Shown one piece after another: positions 43,884-54,005 of a stretch of 64,000 nucleotides of DNA (positions within the stretch are counted from its first letter, which is position 1; the number at the start of each line of letters is the position of its first letter). The DNA lies in the NCBI RefSeq assembly GCF_000025845.1, contig NC_014014.1, positions 186,001-250,000 of the forward strand, given 5' to 3'. The notes under the pieces are model-generated. The model did not search any database. It had not been told where the DNA came from and saw nothing but the letters and a program-made list of their open reading frames with translations. This DNA is from Mycoplasma crocodyli MP145. GTDB taxonomy: Bacteria; Bacillota_I; Bacilli_A; Mycoplasmatales; Metamycoplasmataceae. The position numbers and the translations under genes are program-made.

Positions 43884-44708
43884 TTACCTCGTTTTTTGGC
43901 ATTTTGGACAGTAGGTTGTTCCTCTTCCATTTACCTTTATTTTTTCGAATTGACTTTTGCATGTGGTACAAAATTCCTTATATTTTCCATAAACTTTTAA
44001 TTCGTTTTGATAAGAACCTTCTTTGTTATTTATTGAAGAATAAGAATTAACTGTTGAACCTCCTAATTCTATACTTCTTGTCATTATTGTATGACCAAAA
44101 TTTAATATTGTTTTTCATTGGTTCAGACTTATATCCTTAGCTTTTGTAAGGGGGTTGATTTTGGATGCATAAAGAATTTCGTCAGCATAAATATTTCCTA
44201 TCCCAAGGACTAGTTCCTGATCTAATAATGTTGTTTTAATCGCTGTGGTTTTTCTTTTACATTTATCCATTATTTTACTTGCATCAAGTTGATTTGGTAA
44301 ATTTCCTAACTTAGAAATCTTTGGAAAATTATTGACATCACCATAATGTAAATCCATGGTTCCAAAGCGCCTTGTATCATTGTAAATTAATTTATTTCCA
44401 TCATCAAAAACAAAAATAATTAGGTCATGTTTTTTATTTCTTAAAAAATTATTTGTTTCATAAAAAAACTTACCTTCCATTCTCATGTGAGCTATTATGC
44501 TTCAATCACTTTCAAATTTTATTACAATATATTTACCAATATTTTCAATAGAAAAAATAACTTTATCTTTTAAAGTATTTTTAAATTTTTCGACATCAAC
44601 ATTTTTAATAATCTTGTCTAAATTTACAATTACTTCCTTGATTTTTTTAAACTTAACAATTTCATTTAATGCATTTGTCACTACTGTTACTTCTGGATAT
44701 TCAGGCAT
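43884..44708 (-). CDS. mutM: Formamidopyrimidine-DNA glycosylase
   Basis: 274 residues. Removes 8-oxoguanine and nicks the site. N terminus MPEYPEV with catalytic Pro2 and Glu3; the YNDTRRFG block; GIGNIYADEILYASKINP (H2TH motif); and a C-terminal zinc finger CTTC ... CPKC with Arg in NGRGTTYCP. Three TGA Trp codons. Divergent from tsaC, sharing a 45-base upstream region. Confidence 0.95.
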
Positions 44709-44753
44709 ACAAATATTATAAATAAATATGTTGATTTATTGTAAAATATACAT

Positions 44754-45236
44754 ATGATTTTCAAAAATATTTTTGTATGTACAACTGATACTGTATCGGG
44801 TATAGGTGGTCCTATAAATAGTGAAACATTGGAGACTATTTATTTCCTTAAAAAAAGACCGTTTGACAAAAAAATAATGATAGTTGCAGGTAGTTTGAGT
44901 CAAATTAGAAAATTTAAAGAATGAAATAAAGAAGCAGAGGCGTTTGCTTCGAAATATTGACCCGGCTCAACAAGTATAATAATTAATGGTCAAGGATTTA
45001 GAATCCCTAAGTCAAAAAAAATGCAAAAATTTTTAATTAAACATGGGCCTATGTACCTAACTAGTGCAAATATTTCTGGTCAAAGTCCTTTAACTTTAAA
45101 AGGGGCTAAAAAAACTTTTAAAGAAGTAAGCAAATTTTATTTTTTTGGTAAATTAAGTAATCAACCAAGTAATATTTATAATTTTGATACTAAAAAATGA
45201 ATTATTAGAAAAGAACAAAAAAAGACTTATAATTAA
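44754..45236 (+). CDS. tsaC: Threonylcarbamoyl-AMP synthase (Sua5/YrdC family), short form
   Basis: 160 residues, single YrdC domain without the Sua5 extension. Makes threonylcarbamoyl-AMP for t6A37 of tRNA. Motifs: TTDTVSGIGG near residue 10 (normally TDTVYGLGG), KKRPFDKKIMI (K-x-R and nucleotide site), WPGSTSIII, R-I-P and LTSANISGQSPL. It is more divergent than usual. Three TGA Trp codons. The start lies in a divergent promoter region without strong Shine-Dalgarno. Confidence 0.87.
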
Positions 45237-45253
45237 AATATCTAGGAGGTAAA

Positions 45254-45460
45254 ATGATTGAACATGTAAATTTGGGACCGTGTTCTTGCCCTGCCTGTAT
45301 GCAAAGCGTACTAGTGGCAAAAACAACAAATATTAATGAAAGTTTGGTTAACTATGATTTAATCATCATTATATCCTTAATAGCTATTATAGTTATTGCA
45401 ACAATCGTTTTTACGGTCTTTATGATTAAATATAAGAATCGAAAGCACAAAGTAATTTAA
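45254..45460 (+). CDS. Small membrane protein with an N-terminal CxCxxC motif
   Basis: 68 residues. After MIEHVNLGP comes CSCPAC, then a short loop, one membrane helix (about residues 34-58) and a basic end (KYKNRKHKVI). The cysteines would lie outside the cell if the basic end is cytosolic. They could bind metal or form disulfides; it is not a typical lipobox. Excellent AGGAGG site and strong terminator support expression. Unknown function. Confidence 0.7.
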   Translation: MIEHVNLGPCSCPACMQSVLVAKTTNINESLVNYDLIIIISLIAIIVIATIVFTVFMIKYKNRKHKVI

Positions 45461-45467
45461 TTCATTC

Positions 45468-45504
45468 ATAAAATGTGGAACTTTTCCACATTTTATGTTT
45501 TTTT
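45468..45504 (+). terminator. Strong terminator after the CxCxxC gene
   Basis: Perfect 13-bp stem ATAAAATGTGGAA / TTCCACATTTTAT followed by TTTTTTT. Confidence 0.85.
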
Positions 45505-45561
45505 ATTTCAAAATCAACTCTTTTTTTGTAAAAGTGGTAAAAAGTGAAAAAATATGTATGT

Positions 45562-46224
45562 ATGAAAGTTAAATTGGTTAAGTTCTCTAATTCATCAGAC
45601 TTAGTTAAAAAACTTGTAGGTGATATTACAAAAATTGCAATGAATAAAAGCAGTTACAATTTTTGTATAACTCCACAAAAAAACTTGTTGCCTTTTCTAA
45701 ACATAATTCAAAAATATTGATCGAAAAATAATTATCTATTTCCTGGTATAAAATGATTCATTTCAAGCGAAGTTATTAATGACCAGTATAAAATTCCTTT
45801 GTTCTACACTTATCTTAAAACTAATTTTTTTGATCATATTAATTCAAGTCAAAATGATGTATTTTATCCTTCTACAAAAGGTAATTTAATCGATAACTCA
45901 CTTCTTTTTGATAGGCAAATTTCATCTAGAAAGGGTCTTGATTTGTTGGTTTGCATGATGGATGAGAAAGGTCAACTTGCATATTTGAAAAACGATTTAA
46001 ACCCAAGTAAAAGAATGGACATAATTAAATTAGATAATGGTCAAAAAATTTTAACACTTGGCTTAACATCGATACTAGAAATTAAAAAAATTATGATTAT
46101 TTATACTGGTACAAATCATGAAGTTATCAATAGAATTAACAATCCCAATAGACATCTTGATAATGTAATTAGTTATTTTAATTATCATGATGACACAACT
46201 GTTTTCTATATTTCAAATGATTAA
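45562..46224 (+). CDS. NagB/sugar-isomerase-fold protein lacking canonical active-site motifs
   Basis: 220 residues. Overall pattern resembles glucosamine-6-phosphate deaminase and 6-phosphogluconolactonase: NFCITPQKNLLPFLNIIQ for the sugar-phosphate loop, a FPGIKWFISSEV strand where these enzymes have DEY, GLDLLVCMMDEKGQLAYLK where they have the GxGxDGH motif, and TLGLTSILEIKKIMIIYTG, which keeps the strand-helix-strand well. The catalytic Asp/His/Glu are not recognisable. Start chosen at ATG 45562 as the most upstream in-frame ATG; no good Shine-Dalgarno. Function uncertain. Confidence 0.6.
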
Positions 46225-46360
46225 TTAAGCATTTATTAACATGCAACGTATAAGGTTGCATATTTTATATTTTTTATAAATTGAATAAAATGGTAAAATT
46301 ACAATGTTATTTATTAAATAATATTTAACCAAATTTGTATTAAACAAAAAAAGGAGATTT

Positions 46361-47065
46361 ATGACACCACACATTAATGCTAAAAAAGATGAAATAGCAA
46401 AAATAGTTATTATGCCAGGTGATCCACTAAGAGCAAAATTTATTGCTGAAACATATTTAGATGAAGGATTTAAACAAGTAAATGGCGTAAGAAACATGTT
46501 AATGTTTACCGGTAAATATAAAGGTAAAGAAGTAACAATAGCAGGGAGCGGAATGGGTTGTCCTTCAATAGGAATTTATTCATTTGAATTATTTAAATTT
46601 TATGATGTTGATACTATTGTAAGAATAGGTTCAGCTGGTTCATATAAAAAAGATCTTGGTTTATATGAAGTTGTTTTAGCAACCGAATCAATAGCAGATA
46701 GTTCTTCATTTAGAGAATTAGTTTTAGAAGATGATTCAAAAATAGCTAAACCTTCTAAAAAAACAAATAATGATATTAGAGATATAGCTAATAAACTAGG
46801 GGTTAAACTACATGAAGGAAGAATTCACTCATCAGATGTTTTCTATTCATCAGTACCTCTAGAACAAAGAATCCAAACAACAGATGCTTTATGTGTTGAA
46901 ATGGAATCTTATGCATTATTTACAAATGCAGAAAAATTAGGTAAAAATGCAGCTTGTTTATTAACTATAAGTGATAACCTTATAACTCAAGAAGAAACCA
47001 GTGCTGAATCAAGACAAACAGCTTTCACAAAAATGATGGAAGTAGCCTTAGGATTAGTTAAATAA
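46361..47065 (+). CDS. deoD: Purine-nucleoside phosphorylase
   Basis: 234 residues, hexameric DeoD type. Splits purine (deoxy)nucleosides to base and (deoxy)ribose-1-phosphate. TPHINAKKDEIAKIVIMPGDPLRAK at the start, GSGMGCPSIGIYSFEL, IRIGSAGSY and VEMESYALF (ribose site) are diagnostic. AAAGGAGAT before the ATG. First gene of deoD-deoA-deoC; bases go to Hpt. Confidence 0.97.
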   Translation: MTPHINAKKDEIAKIVIMPGDPLRAKFIAETYLDEGFKQVNGVRNMLMFTGKYKGKEVTIAGSGMGCPSIGIYSFELFKFYDVDTIVRIGSAGSYKKDLGLYEVVLATESIADSSSFRELVLEDDSKIAKPSKKTNNDIRDIANKLGVKLHEGRIHSSDVFYSSVPLEQRIQTTDALCVEMESYALFTNAEKLGKNAACLLTISDNLITQEETSAESRQTAFTKMMEVALGLVK

Positions 47066-47072
47066 GGAAATC

Positions 47073-48368
47073 ATGCGTGTAGTAGATTTAATTGAAAAGA
47101 AAAGACTTGCAAAAGAATTAACTGAAGAAGAAATTTCATTCTTAATATCATCTTATGTAAAGGGTGATACACCAGATTATCAAATTTCTGCATTTCTAAT
47201 GGCTGTAATGTTTAATGGAATGACTTCAAAAGAAATTGCAACATTTACAAAAACAATGATGCATTCTGGTGAAGTTATGGATTTATCAAAAATTCCAGGA
47301 ATTAAAGTTGACAAACACTCAACGGGTGGAGTAGGTGATAAAACAACTCTTGCAGTTGCACCTATAGCTGCCGCTTGTGGAGCTCCTGTTGCAAAAATGT
47401 CTGGTCGTGGACTTGGACATACAGGAGGAACTATTGATAAACTTGAATCAATACCGGGATTTAATGTTGAAATGAGTGAAGCTAATTTTATCAAACAAGT
47501 TAGCCAACATAAAATTGCTGTAATTGGACAATCAAGTTCACTTGTTCCAGCTGATAAAAAATTATATGCACTTAGAGATGTTACAAGTACTGTTGAATCA
47601 ATTCCTCTTATAGCCTCATCAATAATGTCTAAAAAATTAGCAACAGGTTCTGATGCTATATTATTGGACGTTAAATGTGGTAATGGTGCTTTTATGAAAG
47701 ATTTTGAAAGCGCTAAAAAACTAGCTCAAACAATGATAAATATTGGAAAAGAACTAAAAGTTGATGTAAGAGCTGAAATTACCAATATGAATAGACCGAT
47801 AGGTAGAGAAATTGGAAACAAGAACGAAGTTCTAGAAGCTATTGCCACTTTAAAAGGTCAAGGTCCAGCTGATTTTAATGAACTAGTTTTTAGTTCGTGT
47901 GAAACAATTTTGCAACAAGCTAAGATTGCTAAAAATAATTCCGAAGCACTAGCTATGATTAAAGAAGTTATAGCAAATGGTAAGGCTCTTGAAAAATTTA
48001 ATGAATTTGTTGAACTTCAAGGAGGAGATTCAAAAGCTCTTTATGATAAGAATTTTTGAAGCCCTAAAAATAAACTTGAAGTTAAATCAAATAAAGATGG
48101 ATTCATGGAAATTTTTGATTCATTAACTTTTGGTATAGTCGCTATGAAACTAGGGGCTGGTAGAGCTACAAAAGAAGAAGATATTGACTTTGAAGCAGGA
48201 ATTACAATCAACAAAAAAACAAATGAAGAAGTTAAAAAAGGTGATACTCTGTTTACCTTATATTCATCTAAGAAGATTAATCCTGAATTGGTTTCTGAAT
48301 TAACAAATGGATATAGAATAGTATCAAAACAAGTAGAAAATAAAATAATCTTAGATAGATTAAAATAA
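47073..48368 (+). CDS. deoA: Pyrimidine-nucleoside (thymidine) phosphorylase
   Basis: 431 residues; one TGA Trp codon (48057). Phosphorolysis of thymidine, deoxyuridine or uridine. [19 protein letters not shown] (phosphate site), [23 protein letters not shown], and [23 protein letters not shown] all match. C-terminal all-beta domain with [16 protein letters not shown]. 7 bases after deoD with AAGGAAA. Confidence 0.97.
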
Positions 48369-48376
48369 GGAGTATC

Positions 48377-49039
48377 ATGAATTATAATAAATTAATTGAC
48401 CACACATTTTTAAAACCTGAAGGAACAGTTAAAGATATTGATAAATTAATTAATGAAGCGAAAGAATACAAATTTAAAACTATTTGTGTTAATTCATCAT
48501 GAGTAAAATATTGTAAAGAAAAACTTGCTGGTAGTGATGTTGAAATTACTTCAGTAATTGGTTTTCCATTAGGAGCAATGATTAGTCAAGCAAAAGCTGG
48601 TGAAGCTAAATTAGCTATTGACCATGGAGCTGATGAAATTGATATGGTTATCAACATCGGTCGTTTTAAACAAGGTGATGATGAATATGTTTTAAATGAC
48701 ATTAAAACTGTTAAAGCAGCTTGTGGGAAACATATTTTAAAAGTTATCATTGAAACAGCTTTATTAACTGCGGATGAAATTAAACGTGCTACTGAAATTG
48801 TTATGAAATCAGGAGCTGAATTCATTAAAACATCAACTGGATTCTCATACAGAGGAGCAACATTAGATGATATTAAATTAATGAAATCTGTATGTGGTGA
48901 TAAATTATTAATTAAAGCAGCAGGTGGAATTTCAAATAAAGATGACTTAGTTGCTATGTATAATGCTGGAGCTACTCGCTTTGGAACAAGTCGTTCAATC
49001 GCTATAATTGAAGGAAAAGAATCTAAAGGTGGCTACTAA
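48377..49039 (+). CDS. deoC: Deoxyribose-phosphate aldolase
   Basis: 220 residues. Cleaves deoxyribose-5-phosphate into acetaldehyde and glyceraldehyde-3-phosphate, feeding glycolysis. [11 protein letters not shown] near the start, the Asp in [20 protein letters not shown], the Schiff-base Lys in FIKTSTGFS, and IKAAGGI at the second lysine. GGAG before ATG. The phosphopentomutase needed between DeoA/DeoD and DeoC is not in this operon. Confidence 0.97.
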
Positions 49040-49044
49040 TATTT

Positions 49045-49064
49045 AAACGCTTTTGCGTTTTTTT
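49045..49064 (+). terminator. Terminator of the deo operon
   Basis: AAACGC-TTTT-GCGTTT hairpin followed by TTTTA. Confidence 0.75.
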
Positions 49065-49143
49065 ATTTAACTTTTTAATCAAAAAGTATATATTTAGTGC
49101 ATAATATATTAACTTGTTAATAAATGAAAAGAGGTATATATAA

Positions 49144-49779
49144 ATGAATAAACACAACATTATTTTAATTAATGGTAAAAGAAGATGTGGAAAAGGATTA
49201 TTGAGTGAAGAAATAATTAAGCAATCCAAAAAAGATTACCAAGAAATTCACGTATTCTCTTTTGCAGGCGATATTAAAGAAATTATGCAACCGGTAATCG
49301 ATGAGATCTCTTGAGATGGTAAAAATAAGGAAGTAGTCAGACCTTTATGAATAGCACTTGGTGATGTTGGTAGAAGCATCAATATCGACATTTGAAGCGA
49401 AAGAATATTTAAAAAAATTACAACTATAGCTCAAAAGGCGGCTACTGAAAATAAAAATTCTCTTTTTATAATCGATGATATGAGACTACCAAATGAATTA
49501 GAATACTTTAAAGCTAATTTTAACAATTTTAAAAATTCTTTTGACTTAAGGAAAAACAAGTTAAGTCTAACGGCTATTAGAATTGAAAAATATCTTGACG
49601 CACAAAAATTTGTTCCAGGAATTGATGATAATAATACAGAAATAGGATTTGATAAATTAGTCAACATTGCTTTTGACTATATCATCCCACAAGATGTCCT
49701 AATAAATCAAGATGGTGTACCGAAATTTGATAATGTTTCAATAATGGCAAAAACAGTAATTAGTAATTACTTAAAATAA
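49144..49779 (+). CDS. Phage-type deoxynucleoside monophosphate kinase-like protein
   Basis: 211 residues; four TGA Trp codons. P-loop INGKRRCGKGLLSE at the N terminus, then FSFAGDIKE, LGDVGRSI and IIDDMRLPNELEYF, which follow the T4 gp1-type dNMP kinase layout (the last block corresponds to its D-x-R-F-P-N-E motif). It would convert dNMPs to dNDPs, fitting nucleoside salvage just upstream. Cellular organisms normally use other kinases, so a phage origin is possible. A phosphomevalonate-kinase-like protein is an alternative. Confidence 0.72.
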
Positions 49780-49787
49780 TATATTAC

Positions 49788-49808
49788 AAAAGCTTTTATA
49801 GCTTTTTA
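49788..49808 (+). terminator. Terminator after the dNMP kinase gene
   Basis: AAAAGCT-TTTAT-AGCTTTTTA hairpin with short T-run. Confidence 0.55.
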
Positions 49809-49820
49809 TTTAAGGAAAAT

Positions 49821-51416
49821 ATGAAATCAAAATACAAAAAAATAAATTTAATTATAAGCTCATTTTTACTAGGATTTTCTCCTATTTTAATAGCTTCATC
49901 ATGTAAAACAACACAATCGAATAATCAAAACAACAACACTTCAACTTCTTCAAAAACCGAAGATACTAAAAATGATAACGGTACATCAACAACTTCAAAA
50001 ACCGAAGATACTAACAAAGACAACAATAATACAAAAGTTGAATCTTCTGTTTTTGATAATGTTAAAAAATTAAGTTTAACAAATAATTTGTTTAAAATTA
50101 ATAAAGATATTAATGAGTATTCGTTATTTACACTAACTAAAGATGCAACCGATTCTTTAATCGTTAATTCAAGTGATAATAATTTATTTGTAGTAAATTT
50201 TAAAGAAGCTAATAATCAAATTAGCTTTGAGCACAGTGTTGTTGGTAAAATTTTTGAATTAAATGAAAGTATTAAAAAAAGTGATTTAAATGATTTTGAA
50301 TTAATAATGGCTCATCCAACTCAAACGCTAAAAGGTAATGCTCCAAAAAACTCTTTAATCATGGATTTAGATATAAATAATGCTAAAAATACTTTATTTT
50401 TTAAGTTAAAAAATATTAAAACAAATAAAATTGATCCAACTATTTACAAACAAGAGTTTAGTTTCGAAAAAACAAAATTAATCAATCAACAATTAGAAAA
50501 AATAGATGTTAAAATTAAGAGTGAGTTTTCAAATAAAACTATATATGATATTGATGATAACAGTTTCGATTTTAATTTACCAACTGATGTAAAAACAAAA
50601 AACAATTTTAAATATGAATACACTACTGAAGGTGATGATAAGGTAATTATAAATACTGTTTTATATAAAGAAAATGAAGCAATTAGTAAATCAAGAAAAA
50701 TTGAAATCAATATTAAAAAACAAGTTATAACATCATATTATGATACAGCTCTAAATAACTCTGATAATAGAAATGGTTTATTTGAATTTGACAAAAATTT
50801 TAGCATCGAAAAACTTGTTAATAATTTTAAGAAAGATAACTTACAAACACAACCAAATACAAATTCGGAAAAAAAATATTTATTTCTTGAACTATCTGAC
50901 CCTAAAAATAAAAATGATGAACCGGGATTATATACAATAGGAACTCATGAAAAACTTTTTAAATTCAAAGATAACATTTTAAGAAGTCAATTAAGTACTT
51001 TTGAAACAACAGTACCTTTTCCTAGAAAAAATTCAACAGATAATAAAAGAGGTGTTTATGTTTCAATAGATGCTCATCAAAAATTGATTCATCTTATTTA
51101 TAAATTAAATAATTTAGAAAACAAAACTGTTTCAAAAGAGTTGGAATTTGTTTTCACAAATAATAATTTTTCTGATCAAAATAAAATAGACTTAGTTGCT
51201 GAACAAAGTACTGTCGAAATTTTTAAAGAATCTAAAGATAGATCATTTGACACTTTAACTAAAGAAGATTTCTATGTTAATTTCAAAGGTACTCAAGATA
51301 AAAATATAGAATTTATCAAAGAAAACAATACTATAACTATTAAAGTACAACTTGTTGATAAAACTAAAAATATAAAAAGTAGAGTTGTTGAACATACTTT
51401 TACATTCCAAAAGTAA
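49821..51416 (+). CDS. Surface lipoprotein with repeated domains
   Basis: 531 residues. Signal peptide with Lys-rich start and lipobox IASSC (lipidated Cys near residue 29). A low-complexity linker follows with a repeated SKTEDT unit in two copies and runs of Asn, Thr and Ser. The mature part has two similar halves, each opening with a 'LF ... F/I-x-x-(K/D)' helix motif (NNLFKINKD; NGLFEFDKN) and ending in a beta-rich, Lys-rich section like Mollicute lipoprotein-associated domains (K-x-V-E-I-F-K-ES-K-D-x-S-x-x-x-L-T-K-ED-F). Related to the next gene. Anchored on the cell surface. Confidence 0.85.
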   Translation: MKSKYKKINLIISSFLLGFSPILIASSCKTTQSNNQNNNTSTSSKTEDTKNDNGTSTTSKTEDTNKDNNNTKVESSVFDNVKKLSLTNNLFKINKDINEYSLFTLTKDATDSLIVNSSDNNLFVVNFKEANNQISFEHSVVGKIFELNESIKKSDLNDFELIMAHPTQTLKGNAPKNSLIMDLDINNAKNTLFFKLKNIKTNKIDPTIYKQEFSFEKTKLINQQLEKIDVKIKSEFSNKTIYDIDDNSFDFNLPTDVKTKNNFKYEYTTEGDDKVIINTVLYKENEAISKSRKIEINIKKQVITSYYDTALNNSDNRNGLFEFDKNFSIEKLVNNFKKDNLQTQPNTNSEKKYLFLELSDPKNKNDEPGLYTIGTHEKLFKFKDNILRSQLSTFETTVPFPRKNSTDNKRGVYVSIDAHQKLIHLIYKLNNLENKTVSKELEFVFTNNNFSDQNKIDLVAEQSTVEIFKESKDRSFDTLTKEDFYVNFKGTQDKNIEFIKENNTITIKVQLVDKTKNIKSRVVEHTFTFQK

Positions 51417-51473
51417 TTTTGAAAAATATCATTGATTTTAATATAATAAATATATAAAAAAATTGAGGTACAT

Positions 51474-53057
51474 ATGAAAAAAATAAATAAACTAAAACTA
51501 GTAGGATTTTTAAGTGTAGCACTTGCGCTAGCACCTATTGCTATTTCTGCATCTTGCGATCCTAAGAAGGAACCAAATAAACCGAAACCTGAACCAGGAA
51601 CTAATCCCGGAACTGGAACAGATACAAATGAAAATAAGGTTTATAACCAAGTAGTTGCATTAGCAAAAGAAAATAAATTATTTAATCTAGCAAAAGGTCA
51701 AACCGTAGAAAATATTAAAAAAATTTGAACAACTAAAAATATTGTAAAAAATAAGGTTGGAGAAACAGAAGTTGAAATGGTTTATGTTGCTAAACAAAAA
51801 CCAGAAGCTTCGACAGATGATTTAATCCATATGTATAGAAGTGCAACTGGTGTAATTCTAGATATGAACGAAACAATCAAAAAAACTTCTGTAGCTGATT
51901 TTGACATTGTTACACCATATGAAAATAATGGTAGAGTGCATGCTTTTGGTGCATACATTAATCTGGATGAAAAAAATGAAGAACTAACAATATTTTTTGA
52001 ATTAAAAGATACAAAAAATAAAGATAAATTCTCAGGTATGTTCACACAAAAATTCTCACTTAAGCAAGAAAAACCTGCTTTAAGTGTTGAAGAACAACTT
52101 AAACTTGTAAAAGTAGAATTAGTTCAAACTTCAAAAGACAAATTATCTAAGGATGTAACTATTGAAGATTTTGTAGTTACAGAAACAGGTGGACACAAAT
52201 TTAATTTAACTCTTCAACTTATTGCGGATCCAGCATTCACAGCTAAAACTGAAAAAGTTAATGTAACAATATTGCTTGGAGAAAATCAAGGGGTTAAATC
52301 TAAAACTTTTGAGTTTGTATTCAACAAAGAACAAATAAAAGATTTTAATGCTGATGTTACAAAATTAGCTAAAGAAAACAAATTGTTTGCTTTAAACGAA
52401 GGCTTTTCATTGGATAAATTAATTGAAGCATGTACTCCTCGTAACTTCATGTCATATAAAGAAGGAACAACAAACAAATCACTTATTAAATTTGATGTAA
52501 TTGATTTTTCTAAACCAAATCTATATTTAGCCAAAGATTCAACAGGAAATCTATTTGTTGTAGATAAAACTATAACAGATGAATCAGTTAAATCTGTTAA
52601 TATTGTTGCTGGATATAAACAAGAAGGTGCAACCGAAGAGGCGAAAGGTGTATTAATAGAATTAGATCCTGCTAATAAAAAGTTAATACTTTACTTCAAG
52701 TTAAAAGATATTACAAAAAATCCTGCTACACTTTCAGAAATGTATAAACAAGAAATAATTCTTAACGCTGACTTTACAGATAAACAAAAATTAGATTATT
52801 ATTCATCACAAGTAACTGCAAAGATCAAAGAAGCTTCAAAAGATAAAAAATCTACAGAACTAACAAAAGAAGATTTTGAAACAACTGTACCTACTGGTTA
52901 TGAATTAAATGGTGAAATAAAAGTAACAACTGAAGATTTACCAGTTGAAGAAGGTAAAGAAGCAAAATCAAGAGTAACTATTAAATTCACAATTAAAGCT
53001 ACCGGAAAAACAGAAGCAAGCAAAGAAATCTCATTTGATTTTATAGTTAAAAAATAA
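51474..53057 (+). CDS. Surface lipoprotein, paralogue of the previous gene
   Basis: 527 residues; one TGA Trp codon (51726). Signal peptide with lipobox ISASC (Cys near residue 28), then a Pro-rich linker (KPKPEPGTNPGTGTD). Two internal repeats start with LAKENKLFNLAKGQT (about residue 62) and LAKENKLFALNEGF (about 300); each is followed by a beta domain ending in the lipoprotein-associated type unit (SKD-x-L-S/T-x-x-x-T-x-ED-F). Same architecture as the neighbour. Such pairs often vary among strains. GAGG before the ATG; ends at a good terminator. Confidence 0.85.
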
Positions 53058-53065
53058 TGATTAAA

Positions 53066-53097
53066 AGTAATCCATTAATGTGTGGATTGCTTTTTTT
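53066..53097 (+). terminator. Terminator after the lipoprotein genes
   Basis: AGTAATCCA-TTAATGTG-TGGATTGCT (one G-T pair) followed by TTTTTT. Confidence 0.75.
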
Positions 53098-53174
53098 CAC
53101 ATTCATAAAGTACAAAAAAAGAACAAATTAACACATTTTTAATATATGATTTAATAATATATTAAAGGAGAAAA

Positions 53175-54005
53175 ATGGCTAAAAGAAAATATTACAACAA
53201 CAAGCATTATGTTGTAGATGAAAAAAATCAAGTTGTAATTTTAAATGAAGATTTTCACAAAGAATTACAAACAAAAGACAAATGAAAATCATTTAAAAAA
53301 TTAGGAGGAAGTTCTATTCCTGATGTACTTGAAACCGATAAATTTAAATCGCAGTTTAATGCTTTTTGTCATATATCAAAAATTAAACTTCCAGTGTTAC
53401 AACAAAAGTATGTAAGAGCCGGATCATTAATTGAACCAATTGTATTTAATGCATTAAGAAATATGTTCCCAAAATTAGACATAAAGAACTATGTAGCAGC
53501 TGATTATGAATATGATTACTTTAAAAATAAGGATGATATTTTAGGTGGAGTTCCAGATGGATTCATACCTTCAACTAATACAATTTTAGAAATTAAAACT
53601 GCAGGTGATTCAAAAATTGATTCATGAGAAAAAGAAGTCCCTGTTGCATACAGAAAACAAGCACAACTATATGCTTATTTAATGGGAGCTGATAAATATT
53701 CAATAATTGTAACTTTCTTATCTGAAGAAAGTGGTGATTACGAACATCCAGAAAACTATCCAATCAATGATCGAAAATTAAAAAACTATAATTTTAGTGT
53801 TAATCCCAGCGAAGTACAAGATGATATAGATAAGATAAAAGCATGATATATTAAGTATACTAAAAGTGGCATTTCTCCTAAATATAATTTGAGTACAGAT
53901 GCTGACTTAGTTGAATATTTAAAATGTAGTAACGAAAAAGAATGAGAAGACTTATTGAATAAATGAAAAGTACAAGGTAAGGCAGATCAAGATGCACAAG
54001 CCTAA
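53175..54005 (+). CDS. YqaJ/lambda-exonuclease-like PD-(D/E)XK nuclease
   Basis: 276 residues; eight or so TGA Trp codons. Core of the PD-(D/E)XK fold: Glu in RAGSLIEPIVFNALR (about residues 78-92), Asp in LGGVPDGFIP (about 131-140), the E-x-K in TILEIKTAGD (about 145-154) and the helix YRKQAQLYAYLMGADKY with the Q-x3-Y of YqaJ-type enzymes. This family degrades linear double-stranded DNA, in phages for recombination. Strong AAAGGAG. Its last 14 bases overlap the start of the DUF2779 gene, so the two are made together. Confidence 0.85.
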
